From positions 1,902,476,644 to 1,902,540,643 of the forward strand of contig OY728163.1 of NCBI GenBank assembly GCA_963277665.1: DNA of 64,000 bases. The letters run 5' to 3'. Every line of letters begins with the position of its first letter. Positions within the stretch are counted from its first letter, which is position 1. Origin of the DNA: Viscum album. Lineage: Eukaryota; Streptophyta; Magnoliopsida; Santalales; Viscaceae. Below are positions 1-9,299 of the stretch, in pieces. The notes beneath the pieces are model-generated. The model saw only the letters and a program-made list of their open reading frames with translations, did not search any database and was not told the origin of the DNA. A program made the translations under genes and the position numbers.

Positions 1-2064
1 AAGCCTAAGGTTAATTACTTTAAAGTTTTTGGTTGCAAAGTATTTATTCTGAATACTAAAGATAATCTGGATAAGTTTGCTTCCAAAAGTGATGAAGGAA
101 TTTTTCTGGGTTACTCTATTTCAAGTAAAGTCTATAGAGTATTCAATAAGAAAACTAAATGTGTGGAAGAATCTGTTCACATCAAGTTTGATGAAACTGA
201 TCCATATGAGTCTAAAACCTCTCTTGAAAATATTGAAGAAGACTTATCTGTTCTGGACATTAATGATAAATCTAAAGAACCTGTTATCAAAACATCCAGT
301 TCTGGACTTTTTCCAGAATCTGCTTCTGTTGAACCCGAACCTATAGATGAACCTGAAATTTCTAGTCCAACCTTTACCAGATCAACGAGGATTCTAAAGA
401 ATCATCCTTTAGAAGCTGTTGTTGGTAATCTTGATAGAGGAACACAAACTAGAGCTTCTCTAAGAAACCAGGTTGAACATCAAGCTTTTCTTTCACAACT
501 AGAACCCAAAAATATCAATGATGCTATCAATGATGAATTCTGGGTAATGGCTATGCAGGAAGAATTAAATCAGTTTGAAAGAAACAAAGTATGGGAATTA
601 GTTGACAGACCTAAGGACACCTTGACAATAGGCACAAAATGGGTTTTTAGAAATAAAGTAGATGAATCTGGAAATATAGTTAGAAACAAAGCTAGACTAG
701 TTGCACAAGGATATAGTCAAGAAGAAGGTATAGACTATGAGGAAACTTTTGCACCTGTAGCTAGACTAGAAGCCATTAGGATCTTACTTGCATATGCTGC
801 ACATCTGGATTTCAAGTTATATCAAATGGATGTGAAAAATGCATTTCTAAATGGTTTTATAATTGAAGATGTTTTTGTAGAACAACCACCTGGATTTACT
901 AACCCCCATTTTCCAAATCAAGTTTTTAAACTTTCTAAAGCTTTGTATGGTTTAAAACAAGCTCCAAGAGCTTGGTATGATAGACTTAGCAATTTCCTTA
1001 TTTCAAAAGGTTTTACTAAAGGGATTGCTGATCCAACTCTTTTCATTAAAAGAATTTCTAAAGATGTTTTAGTTGTACAAATATATGTTGATGATATTAT
1101 TTTTGGATCTTCTAAACACTCTTTATGTACTGATTTTTCAAAAAATATGCAAAATGAATTTGAAATGAGCTTAATGGGAGAGCTTAAGTACTTTCTTGGA
1201 TTTCAAGTATTTCAAAATGAAAATGGTATTATTTTGAATCAAAGTAAATATACAAAGGATCTTTTAAAACGTTTTGGTCTGGATAGTATCAAGGAAAGTG
1301 AAACTCCTATGAGTACTACCTGTAAATTGGACGCAGATGAAACTGGGAAACCAGTTGATCAAACAAATTACAGAGGTATGATTGGTAGTTTACTTTATCT
1401 TACTGCTAGTCGACCTGATATTATGTTTAGTGTGTGTATGTGTGCTAGATTTCAAGCTAATCCAAAAGAATCTCATTTGCTTGCTGTTAAAAGAATTTTT
1501 AAATATCTCAAACACACGGTTAACTTAGGTTTGTTTTACCCAAAAGGACAATCCTTTGAGTTAATGAGTTATTCAGATGCTGACTTTGCTGGTTGTAAGT
1601 TAGATAGAAAAAGCACATCAGGAACATGTCATTTGCTTGGAAAATCCTTAGTTTCTTGGTGTAGTAAGAAACAGAACTCAGTTGCATTATCTACTACCGA
1701 AGCAGAATATATAGCTGCTGGTAGTTGCTGTGCACAAATTCTGTGGATGAAACACACTCTTTTGGACTATGGATATGTTTTTAAACATGTTTCAATCAAC
1801 TGTGATAACACCAGTGCAATAAACATCTCTAAGAATCCTGTATCTCACTCTAGAACCAAACACATAGATGTAAGACACCATTTCCTAAGAGATCACTATC
1901 AAAAAGGTGATATTTCTCTTGAATTTATTGGCACTGAACATCAATTGGCTGATATTTTCACTAAACCTTTAAGTTCGGATAGGCTAAGTTACATAAGACA
2001 CGAATTGGGAATGTTTAATCACCGATGTGAAATTCTCACCGATGTGAAATTCTCACCGATGTGA
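1..2064 (+). CDS. pol: Ty1/copia pol polyprotein, partial (integrase C-terminus, reverse transcriptase, RNase H)
   Basis: Reading frame 1 is open from the first base to the TGA at 2064 (687 codons seen), so this is the 3' end of a longer gag-pol. Residues 1-60 are the copia integrase tail ([14 protein letters not shown], then [10 protein letters not shown] near 30-39). Reverse transcriptase follows: [11 protein letters not shown] near 231, [10 protein letters not shown] at 249, DVKNAFLNG near 277, [11 protein letters not shown] near 316, and the catalytic YVDD at 362-365. RNase H shows SDADFAG at 525-531, STTEAEY near 564-570 and ADIFTKPL at 650-657. The product copies element RNA into DNA in virus-like particles. 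No stop or frameshift interrupts it. The last codons (about 675-687) are translated from a 17-bp tandem repeat. A methionine at 163 is internal, not the start. Confidence 0.96.
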   Translation, partial: KPKVNYFKVFGCKVFILNTKDNLDKFASKSDEGIFLGYSISSKVYRVFNKKTKCVEESVHIKFDETDPYESKTSLENIEEDLSVLDINDKSKEPVIKTSSSGLFPESASVEPEPIDEPEISSPTFTRSTRILKNHPLEAVVGNLDRGTQTRASLRNQVEHQAFLSQLEPKNINDAINDEFWVMAMQEELNQFERNKVWELVDRPKDTLTIGTKWVFRNKVDESGNIVRNKARLVAQGYSQEEGIDYEETFAPVARLEAIRILLAYAAHLDFKLYQMDVKNAFLNGFIIEDVFVEQPPGFTNPHFPNQVFKLSKALYGLKQAPRAWYDRLSNFLISKGFTKGIADPTLFIKRISKDVLVVQIYVDDIIFGSSKHSLCTDFSKNMQNEFEMSLMGELKYFLGFQVFQNENGIILNQSKYTKDLLKRFGLDSIKESETPMSTTCKLDADETGKPVDQTNYRGMIGSLLYLTASRPDIMFSVCMCARFQANPKESHLLAVKRIFKYLKHTVNLGLFYPKGQSFELMSYSDADFAGCKLDRKSTSGTCHLLGKSLVSWCSKKQNSVALSTTEAEYIAAGSCCAQILWMKHTLLDYGYVFKHVSINCDNTSAINISKNPVSHSRTKHIDVRHHFLRDHYQKGDISLEFIGTEHQLADIFTKPLSSDRLSYIRHELGMFNHRCEILTDVKFSPM

Positions 2065-2222
2065 AAATCCTCACTAATGTGAAATTCTCACCGATGTGAA
2101 AATCATCGCTGATGTGAAATTCTCACCGATGTGAAAATCCTCACCGATGTGAAATTCTCACCGATGTAAAATTGTCACCGATGTACAATTCTCACCGATT
2201 TTTTTCACCGATGATTAACTCA
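2020..2222 (+). repeat. 17-bp minisatellite (CACCGATGTGAAATTCT) at the pol/envelope-like junction
   Basis: A 17-bp unit starts at 2020, 2037 and 2054 in exact register, then continues with variants (GAAAATCCT, GAAAATCAT, TAAAATTGT) to about 2215. About ten exact CACCGAT cores are present plus degenerate ones (CACTAAT, CACTGATG). The array begins inside pol, supplies its last codons and stop, and fills the first part of the spacer before the next ORF. The same core recurs in the LTR. Confidence 0.92.
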
Positions 2223-2426
2223 CACTGATGCAATGTTTTCTAAAACATCTGTCGGCCTCCAAGAATATGAATTGTTTTGTTTTATTTTATCTTACTCTAT
2301 TTTAGTCGTTTATTTGGAATCCCTAAATGATAAAACTAAGTCTAAGCCACTTCTTACCTCACCGAGCTCAACATCTCTCACCTTCGAACCTTAGCTCCCA
2401 AATCGGCCAAGAACCCTAAACCCGCG
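2223..2426 (+). other. Untranslated spacer upstream of the envelope-like ORF
   Basis: About 200 bases without an ORF. It holds a pyrimidine/T-rich run ending in TTTTAG at 2300-2305, which resembles a plant 3' splice site and could allow the downstream ORF to be expressed from a spliced RNA. That is inference only. No clear TATA box was seen. Confidence 0.4.
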
Positions 2427-5324
2427 ATGGCAAAAACTAAGCTTCCTACCGTCAGAAATGAAAGTGTAGAACCAAAAGCTAAGAAGCAGAAGACACAACA
2501 TAAAGCTAGTGTTAGTGAAGTCAGAACTAGATCGGGAAGGCGACCAGTGAATCCTCATTTGCAGAATAGAGACATAGTAATCGAGAAGGAACTGTGCGTG
2601 GAATGGCTACTGCCTAGCAAATCGTTAGTACTCGAGATTCTGGAGGACCAGAAATGGGTGGATTGTTTCTCGAATAACAATGGCCCATACTACCCGAAGT
2701 TGGTAAAACAGTTCTACGAGTTTGTAACCTTCGAGAAATCCGAAAATGAGAATCGGGTAAGCTCTTTTTTAAATGGAAAAGAGATGTCTTTTTCTTCAAT
2801 AGAGTGGGCTGAGTGTTTAAAAGTACCACATGAAGGTGTCTCTAGGTATGTATCAAGAGCAATGCCACCTAGCAGTGACATCTTTGATTATGAAACCGCC
2901 TTAAAAGAGCTGACCGGTAATGGGAATCAAAGGCAAGTGGTTGCTGCTGAAATGGATGGAGAGAATCGACTGCTCTTCAAGTTTGTTCAGCATGTGTTGA
3001 TACCGAGGCGAGGAGATTTTGAAAATCTGAGATATCAAGATATCTATCTTCTTCATCTGTTAAGACATGGTGTGAAAATCAATCTGTGCAGATTGTTAAT
3101 GCTTCAAATGGAAGACATGATTAGACCAAAGTCAAAGACTAATGCTTTATTCTTTGCCAAGCTGATTTCAGTAATGATAAAAGTGAAAGGAATAGCTGAG
3201 TCTCAGGATGAGACAGTTGTAGTCAGGAATAATTTCTGCATCACCTCGACTGTTTGTAAGTACATGAAAATTAACTGGAACCCATGGAAGGGAGAATGGG
3301 TCAGTGATGATCAGAAGATATATGATAAGTTTAATCCTGTGGATCATCCCTCAAGACCAAAGGATATGAGAGATCCGAGTCTGAGACCTGATGAAGAGGA
3401 ACCTATTTATAGTAATGAAACAGAAGAAGAAACAGAAGAAGAAGAAGAAAGTCCCATGGATGTTGGAGGAGATCCAGACTTGCCCCCAAGTCCTGTTGCA
3501 GAATTGGTTTATTCTAGGAAAGGAAAGGTAGAGGAAATTTTGTCTACTTATGAGGAAGACCAGTCTGTACCTCACCAAGAAGAAGAGGAAAAGGAGAATG
3601 TATCTGAATCGTCTGCTTCTGGTAGTTTAAGTATGAGTCCTTTGATTGGAAACTCAGCTATGCCGACTGCTGAAGTAGAAAGAGATACAGAAGAAGCTGT
3701 ACCTGTATCAGAAGATCTTCTAGATGCTGCACCGATGGAACTTGTAGTAGAAGATTCTGATGAAGAGAATCCAGCACTGAATGCTGTTGTGATACATGAG
3801 AATGCACCCATTGAGGGGGAGCATCAATCTGTTCTTGGAAATGTTACAGTAGCTGTTGAGTTTGGAGACTGGGTAGAAGACCCAAGGTTTATAGTTTGTG
3901 GATTGGATTATCCGGATTCAGATAATGAGATGTCTGTGAATAGATCGAAGACCAATTATGATCTTGCTTCTGAGTTGTTGCCCGATAATGTGGTCAGATT
4001 TCATGATCTGAATAAGCTGAAAGAGGACCTCAAAACCAGTTTTGTTGAAGAAGTGAAGTTAATGGAAACCTCCCTTGCATCCTCAATTCATTCAATAATG
4101 ACTGATTCTGTAGTTAGTTTGGCCTCAGCAAGGGGATCTGCTGCAGTTGTCCCTAATGATTTTGTCTCTAAATCTGATCTTGAATCCATGAAGAATGAGC
4201 TGAAAGAATCATTCAGTGTATCAGTTGCTGAGATGAAGCAAAGCTTTAATGAAGAAATGAAAATGTTAGAGAGATCCTTCGAGCTATCTCTGGCTTGTAA
4301 TTTATCTTCTTTTGTGTCTGAGCTTATGGAAGAAGTGAAAGAGTGTCAGACTCAGTCTTCTAGAATCGAAGCAGATCTTGAAGCTCTCAAGACATCAGTT
4401 GCTGCTTTGGATTCTTATATGAGCTCCAAGTCTCAAGCTGACAAGGACCTAGCTTATGTGAAGAGTGTAGTAAGCCAGTTTGTCTCGGTGTTTGAAAGTT
4501 TCAAAACCTCAGTGAAGGATCACGTTCAATTACAGGACTCTCAAGTTCAAAGCCTAATCAGTGGTTTGTCTAAGAGTTTCAAAGAAACTGTTTCCTTCTC
4601 TCTTGGCCCTCTCACATCCAAACTATTAGTTGACCTGAATCTAGTTCGAGCAATGTTGAAGGAGGAGATTGGTTCTATTTCAACCAGTGGCTCTGTGGAC
4701 TCATCAGAGTTGAGCCGAGTGGTGCTTTCTACAAGAGATTCTGCTCGAGAAATAATGAAGATTGTTCAAGATTATATGAGAGAAGCTTCTGCCTCTCAGG
4801 AAGCCATAAAGAGCAAAGTGGACTACTACTTCACCAGAATTTTCACCAAGCATCAACTCGATCACCACTTCAAGCTGATGTTGGAAAACATGAAGCTACC
4901 TCCAGTAACTCAAGCTTTTAGAGAACAAGTGAGCAAACTAAGACAATTGACTCCTGCCTTGGAGAAATTCATGGAGAACAAAGATGATTTCATCTCTGCT
5001 ATGGAAAGAGGAGGAGGAATTATTATGGATTTTAGAAATTTGTTGTTGCCCTTCTTGCATGTTGATGCCAGAACAGTCATCATACCTCCTGCTTTGCCTG
5101 CTTCTGCCTCAGCTGCTTCCACAGTCCAGCTGACTCCTGCTCAAGCTATTCGAAGCCTCACACCAATGATCACCCAAAGATCTTCAACCTACAGGCCTGA
5201 CTCTGTGTCAGTAGCTCAGCCTCCTTTCATCATTTCTGGCATTCCAAAACCTTCACCTGCATCCTCACCACCCGCACCTTCTTCTGATCCCAAAGGAAAA
5301 TCTCACGTGGAAGATGTGGATTGA
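2427..5324 (+). CDS. Sirevirus envelope-like / extra ORF protein, 965 aa
   Basis: An uninterrupted 965-codon frame lies between pol and the 3' LTR, the position of the 'envelope-like' ORF of Sireviruses. The start is the first ATG after the spacer (ACCCGCGATGG context). The N-terminus is basic (KAKKQKTQHK, then TRSGRR). Residues about 45-290 (YYPKLVKQFYEF near 88, IEWAECLKVP near 130, WNPWKGEW near 285) resemble the domain annotated as 'putative plant transposon protein' in retroelement-derived plant ORFs. Residues about 320-355 are very acidic. Residues about 520-705 are Lys/Glu/Ser-rich with heptad spacing and probably form coiled coils. The tail from about 880 is Pro/Ser/Ala-rich. No signal peptide and no convincing membrane span were seen, so a true fusion-envelope role is doubtful. 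Function is unknown; a capsid-associated or intracellular structural role is equally possible. Confidence 0.85.
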   Translation: MAKTKLPTVRNESVEPKAKKQKTQHKASVSEVRTRSGRRPVNPHLQNRDIVIEKELCVEWLLPSKSLVLEILEDQKWVDCFSNNNGPYYPKLVKQFYEFVTFEKSENENRVSSFLNGKEMSFSSIEWAECLKVPHEGVSRYVSRAMPPSSDIFDYETALKELTGNGNQRQVVAAEMDGENRLLFKFVQHVLIPRRGDFENLRYQDIYLLHLLRHGVKINLCRLLMLQMEDMIRPKSKTNALFFAKLISVMIKVKGIAESQDETVVVRNNFCITSTVCKYMKINWNPWKGEWVSDDQKIYDKFNPVDHPSRPKDMRDPSLRPDEEEPIYSNETEEETEEEEESPMDVGGDPDLPPSPVAELVYSRKGKVEEILSTYEEDQSVPHQEEEEKENVSESSASGSLSMSPLIGNSAMPTAEVERDTEEAVPVSEDLLDAAPMELVVEDSDEENPALNAVVIHENAPIEGEHQSVLGNVTVAVEFGDWVEDPRFIVCGLDYPDSDNEMSVNRSKTNYDLASELLPDNVVRFHDLNKLKEDLKTSFVEEVKLMETSLASSIHSIMTDSVVSLASARGSAAVVPNDFVSKSDLESMKNELKESFSVSVAEMKQSFNEEMKMLERSFELSLACNLSSFVSELMEEVKECQTQSSRIEADLEALKTSVAALDSYMSSKSQADKDLAYVKSVVSQFVSVFESFKTSVKDHVQLQDSQVQSLISGLSKSFKETVSFSLGPLTSKLLVDLNLVRAMLKEEIGSISTSGSVDSSELSRVVLSTRDSAREIMKIVQDYMREASASQEAIKSKVDYYFTRIFTKHQLDHHFKLMLENMKLPPVTQAFREQVSKLRQLTPALEKFMENKDDFISAMERGGGIIMDFRNLLLPFLHVDARTVIIPPALPASASAASTVQLTPAQAIRSLTPMITQRSSTYRPDSVSVAQPPFIISGIPKPSPASSPPAPSSDPKGKSHVEDVD

Positions 5325-5718
5325 TCCAGTGGCCAGGATTTTTGATAGGAATTCATTTGTATTCTGTTTCCGTACTTTCTGACTGCTCTAATACAGAGGA
5401 ACTCTTTTTACTTCTCATGTTTTATTTGTCTCCTATATATGTTTTCCCACTTTTTGATTATCACAAAGGGGGAGAACAAACTGAGAGAATGAGAAATATT
5501 TTCAATGGAGAAAAATAACCTTCTTTTCAATTTTATCTCTGATATTATTATGGTTCTTTTTACCTTCGGTACCTTATGATTGTTACCTCTGATAACTTAT
5601 GTCTATATCATACTATTTCTATTATCTCTGATGCTGTTTTCTCTGAGAAACTTGAATTCAATATTATACTCTTTACTATTATATTTTCACTATGTTAAAT
5701 GCCCATATCATAAATTGT
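5325..5718 (+). other. Untranslated region between the envelope-like ORF and the 3' LTR
   Basis: AT-rich spacer without a credible ORF. It carries the first of two polypurine tracts, and many CTCTGAT/CTGATA-like words between 5535 and 5650. Confidence 0.6.
5462..5475 (+). promoter_or_regulatory. Upstream (duplicate) polypurine tract
   Basis: GATTATCACAAAGGGGGAGA covers about 5456-5475. It matches the tract next to the LTR (GATTATCAAAAAGGGGGAGA, from 5719) except at one base, 263 bp upstream of it. Multiple polypurine tracts before the 3' LTR are a known Sirevirus trait; they prime plus-strand DNA synthesis. Confidence 0.8.
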
Positions 5719-5725
5719 GATTATC

Positions 5726-5738
5726 AAAAAGGGGGAGA
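5726..5738 (+). promoter_or_regulatory. Polypurine tract adjoining the 3' LTR
   Basis: AAAAAGGGGGAGA ends one base before the LTR start TGTTGACC at 5740. This position and sequence are typical of the Sirevirus plus-strand primer. Confidence 0.92.
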
Positions 5739-6224
5739 TTGTTGACCTCACCTGTTTTGATAATCTCAATCATGTATTCATATGTGTTGAAAATCCCAAT
5801 TATGTTTTCATTCTCTATGATATTTTTAAGTATCATTGATCTATACTTTAATTCTTTCAAATCTGTGATCAAACCAATAATAATTTTTAAAATAGTCTTT
5901 GGAATATGTTAATCCTCATTTATCCATGTTCATACAAGTTATAAATTAATTCTAACACAATCGGATGTGTTCTGCATAAAACAGATAAGTAATCTGCCTA
6001 TAGCTACTGATAAAAAGCTACCGATACCCAGTCTACCGATAGACTTAGTCTACCGACAGACAGAGTCACCGATATACTTAACACAGAGCTACCGATGTGC
6101 TTATAAATGTAAGCTACTGACTTACAGACAGCTACAGATACAAACATAGAGCTACCGGTGTAAGTATAAATAGCTACCAATGGAATAAGAGTCACTGATG
6201 GACGAAGCTACTGACAGACTCACA

Positions 6225-6316
6225 GCTACCGATACCGACGCATGAAGCTACCGACGCATGGAGCTACCGACGCATGGAGCTACCGACGCATGAAGCTACC
6301 GACGCATGGAGCTACC
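6225..6316 (+). repeat. 16-bp tandem repeat GCTACCGACGCATGGA in the LTR
   Basis: Four consecutive 16-bp units start at 6247, 6263, 6279 and 6295, with a partial unit before and a diverged one after. They sit in a wider cluster (about 6000-6440) of CTACCGA(T/C) and CACCGAT words. CpG-rich repeated motifs in the 5' part of the LTR are known from Sireviruses. Confidence 0.9.
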
Positions 6317-7079
6317 GATAAACAAAGTCACCGATACAAGCATATACCAACCGACGCATAGAGTCACCGATAGAGTCAAAGCAACTAATGAAATTGAGCT
6401 ACCGATGTCCAAGCTACCGATGCTGATTACCTACCGATCACTCAACTCACTGTTTGAATTTCTTTATTTCCTATCTTTATTTAATCTATCCAATGGTCAT
6501 ATCATGTACATTTTAATGATTTGTCAAATATCTGATAAAGGTTGTCGGATGTCAGGAACCCGTACCTCGTACCTGCAGAAAGGAAATCTCTTCTGTCCCC
6601 TGTTGCCCGTGAGATAAATACGAGAAGACTACGCTGCCCAACTAGAATATAGTGTGGTGGATGAAATATACCAGAAACACAAGAACAAGAAGAATCAAGA
6701 GCAAAACCAGTTCCATCAAGAACACAGAGAAGCTCATAGACAATCAAGCATACTCGAGAAGTGTTCTGTGCATATAAGAAGAACACTGAAGAACTTCAAC
6801 CACTACATTTTCACTATCTGTGAACCTGGAGCATACTACACTCTGTTTCTCAAACAGAAACGAGAAGAGGACTCAGACTCACTTCTGATCGAGTCCAAAG
6901 GAGTTCAGAGCTACACTGAAATCACCAGAACCATCTCTAAATTCTACATCTCTTGTTCTGTGATTTATTATTATTCTTTTCGAGCAGTGTGTGTTATCTG
7001 CTGTATCTAACACATACACTGTCTCATGTACTTAAACTGGAGGATTTGTAAATCCTTACCAAATTCTTGCATTCTATTC

Positions 7080-7170
7080 TTTCCCACGAATAACAGTGGT
7101 AGAGGTCGTGTGTGACCTGGACAGCTGGTTGTTGTTGTACTGTTTCCCACGAATAACAGTGGTAGAGGTC
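7080..7170 (+). repeat. 28-nt direct duplication in the 3' part of the LTR
   Basis: The 28 bases at 7080-7107 (TTTCCCACGAATAACAG..., ending GAGGTC) recur exactly at 7143-7170, a 63-bp period. The sequence between the copies is partly shared too (CTGGACAG follows both). Confidence 0.9.
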
Positions 7171-7619
7171 TTGGATCTGGACAGTTGTAAACTGTTGAAC
7201 CCCGATCCAGGGTGTGGATCATTTTTATATAAACTTTTGAGAGGACTAAGTCTCGGCTTGAGACTGAACCTCTTGGTTACATTTGTTGTGTCATCTCTTT
7301 CAAAGTTTTATTCCGCTGCTAATCACTTTAAAACTAATACTGTTTTTAAAGTTACTTTGATAATTAAATTAACAAGTGTTTATGTTAAGTGTAGATTAGT
7401 AAGTTAGTTTCAAAAGATAATCAAACACTCCTGTATTGATTAACTGGGAACTAATCAATCCCTTGAGAATCTAACAGAACCTCTATTTTAATATAAATTC
7501 ACTACAGTTTAATTTATTATTTTATTTGGGGGTCTTTAAAACAGTGTTTTTAAATACAGAAATTTTAATTGGTACTCAATTCACCCTCCCCCCTCTTGAG
7601 TAAACCACTCCGACCAACA

Positions 7620-9284
7620 CATGTGATCATCAATTTCATTCCTGGAGTTATTCATAGTTTTATTACCAGCAGAAAAAACCTGAATAGGCAGTGCGCCCAC
7701 TGCTACTATAAGATTATTGTTCACTGACACTTCATTTAGGGAACTGGAAATTTCTTTTGCGGAATCATTAATAATTGTAGAACTTAAAATATGATTTGGT
7801 GGTGTGTGATCTGCTACTGTGTTTTCAAATGAGTGACTCAAAATAGGATCTGATGACAAACCTGTTTCACCAGCCATAGTCTCATATTCAACACCAATAG
7901 GAGGTCAGACTGCAATCATTGGCGAGTCAGTCATAGGGGAAACCAATTTGAATTCACCCAAACCAACAGGGAAATTTCCAGTCAAGACAGCCTTCAGAGA
8001 TGAAGCATTACATTCCTGGTGCAACTGGTGAGCAGTCTTCTTGGAAAATTACAATGTCACTGTTGTCTCACAAGGAGAGACCATTTGTGGCTGCCCAGAT
8101 TCAATAGAGTTGATACATGGTAAAGGTTGATCAGTCAAAATTTTCTTACATTCCTCCATAACCAACCTTTAAATATTAGCAATAATTCTCAAATCAACGG
8201 AGAGAAGTTCTTCCTCCTTAGCTTGTTCGGCTCAGGTACCTGAACCCTCACCCAGGAATGTTTTTTTAACCCAAACTTTAGTCTTTTTCCTTGAAGGGTT
8301 GGGATTTTCAGGTGCATGACCTTTATCCTTACGTCTTCTGATTTCAGTCCATCTATCCACCGGAGGCTTCGCAACCTGGCTTTTAACCACTCTACATTTC
8401 AAAAAAGAGTGACCAACTATTTTACAAATCTCATAATTGGGCTGCATACGCTCAACTTCAATCTTGATTTCAGTTTTGTAGTAATTCTCATTGAAAACAA
8501 TCGATTCTGGGAGTTTAGCAGCCATATCCCACTCAACCATGACCCTTGCATATAGACATATTTTAGTGTTGAGGGTTCTTGGATCAATTTTAAGCATCGT
8601 ACCAAGGCCGGAGGCAATATATTTCAGATTATTCGGATGCCAGAAAAACCAACTGATCCCATGTAGCTGAACCCAAATATACACCAAGGTATTCCTAGAC
8701 GTGTTCGGGTTGAAAGCATAGTCCCAATCTGAGAGTCGAAGCACCCCCAGTTTAAGATTAATGTTTCCTTCTTTCCAGACTCGGTCAAGTTCCTACTGGG
8801 AACTTAAAATCAAATGAAAATTACCTTTACCCAGAGGAACGAGCTTCCATTCTACAAATCCCCAGATATGTGAGATTCGAATTTTCAGGTCTGAATTTTT
8901 TCCATGGATTATCGCCTTTTATATAGGAGATCCGGCCCGGGAGAGAAAAATTACATACGAGGGAACGTTAGAGAAGAGCTTTGGGGTCCACTTCGAATGC
9001 AAATAGACCATCCTCAAGCTTCATCCAAGGATACGCCTGCGTCACAGAGGATTTGCAGGGGTCGGAACCCTTGAGTGCCTCTAGAAATGAAACCCCTTCG
9101 TTTAGACCACCAAAATAGTTTTGTCAGACTGAGCTTTAGAGGTATGCACCGCACAAGAAATTTCCCAATCGGGATCAAAACCCACCATGATTTAAGCGTT
9201 ATAGAGCAATCAGAACCTTCGAAGCAGGTCAAGCGGAGGAAAACTAGGGTTCGCGACGCCGCTGATATCTTGAGAATTTCCCAT
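7620..9284 (-). pseudogene. DUF4283 / zinc-knuckle ORF (LINE ORF1-like), decayed and cut by the Sirevirus
   Basis: On the minus strand a single frame runs from an ATG at 9284-9282 to the LTR edge at 7620. It reads GFVEWKLVPLGKGNFHLIL, VWKEGNINLKLGVLRLSDWD, IASGLGTMLKIDPRTLN and YEICKIVGHSFLKC. This matches the plant DUF4283 domain followed by a CX2CX4HX4C zinc knuckle, an architecture common in ORF1 of plant LINEs and related nucleic-acid-binding gag-like proteins. The knuckle has lost its first Cys (Tyr instead). About twelve in-frame stops were read, yet no net frameshift: segments starting at 9284, 8744 and 7877 are all in phase. The tail beyond 8230 is low-complexity. It stops exactly where the Sirevirus LTR begins, so the retroelement probably inserted into it. 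No LINE endonuclease or RT is visible here; any would lie left of the Sirevirus, outside the window. Confidence 0.8.
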
Positions 9285-9299
9285 CTTTCTCTGTGAAGG

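Larger units (their letters stand above)
1..7619 (+). mobile_element. Sirevirus-type Ty1/copia retrotransposon, 3' portion
   Basis: The window opens inside pol of a Ty1/copia element and runs through reverse transcriptase, RNase H, an extra ORF, two polypurine tracts and a full 3' LTR. An additional ORF between pol and the 3' LTR, together with an AAAGGGGGAGA-type polypurine tract, is characteristic of the plant Sirevirus (SIRE/Maximus) lineage. The 5' LTR, gag, protease and most of integrase lie left of the window. Both visible ORFs are open, so the copy looks young. The 5-bp target duplication cannot be tested because the 5' flank is absent; the five bases after the LTR are CATGT. Confidence 0.93.
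5740..7619 (+). repeat. 3' LTR of the Sirevirus (about 1.88 kb)
   Basis: It starts TGTTGACC directly after the polypurine tract and ends in ACCAACA at 7619, after a TTCACCCTCCCCCCTC stretch that is characteristic of Sirevirus LTR 3' ends. Inside are a cluster of CTACCGA/CACCGAT motifs (about 6000-6440), candidate TATA elements (TATAAATA at 6165-6172 and CATATAAG at 6771-6778) and a 28-nt direct repeat in the 3' third. Short ORFs here are not conserved coding sequence. Without the 5' LTR, insertion age cannot be estimated. Confidence 0.9.

Noticed and set aside
2020..2222. Possible CRISPR-like array
   Set aside because: The 17-bp units are contiguous with no unique spacers, the DNA is a plant retroelement, and no cas genes exist here.
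2427..5324. Host gene encoding a coiled-coil protein
   Set aside because: Its position between copia pol and the polypurine tract/3' LTR on the same strand makes it part of the retroelement.
6306..7407. ORFs within the Sirevirus 3' LTR
   Set aside because: They lie in repeat-rich non-coding LTR, overlap on both strands and lack any domain.
7581..7877. Separate small gene on the minus strand
   Set aside because: It is in phase with the DUF4283 frame upstream and its end runs into the Sirevirus LTR; it is the pseudogene's tail.
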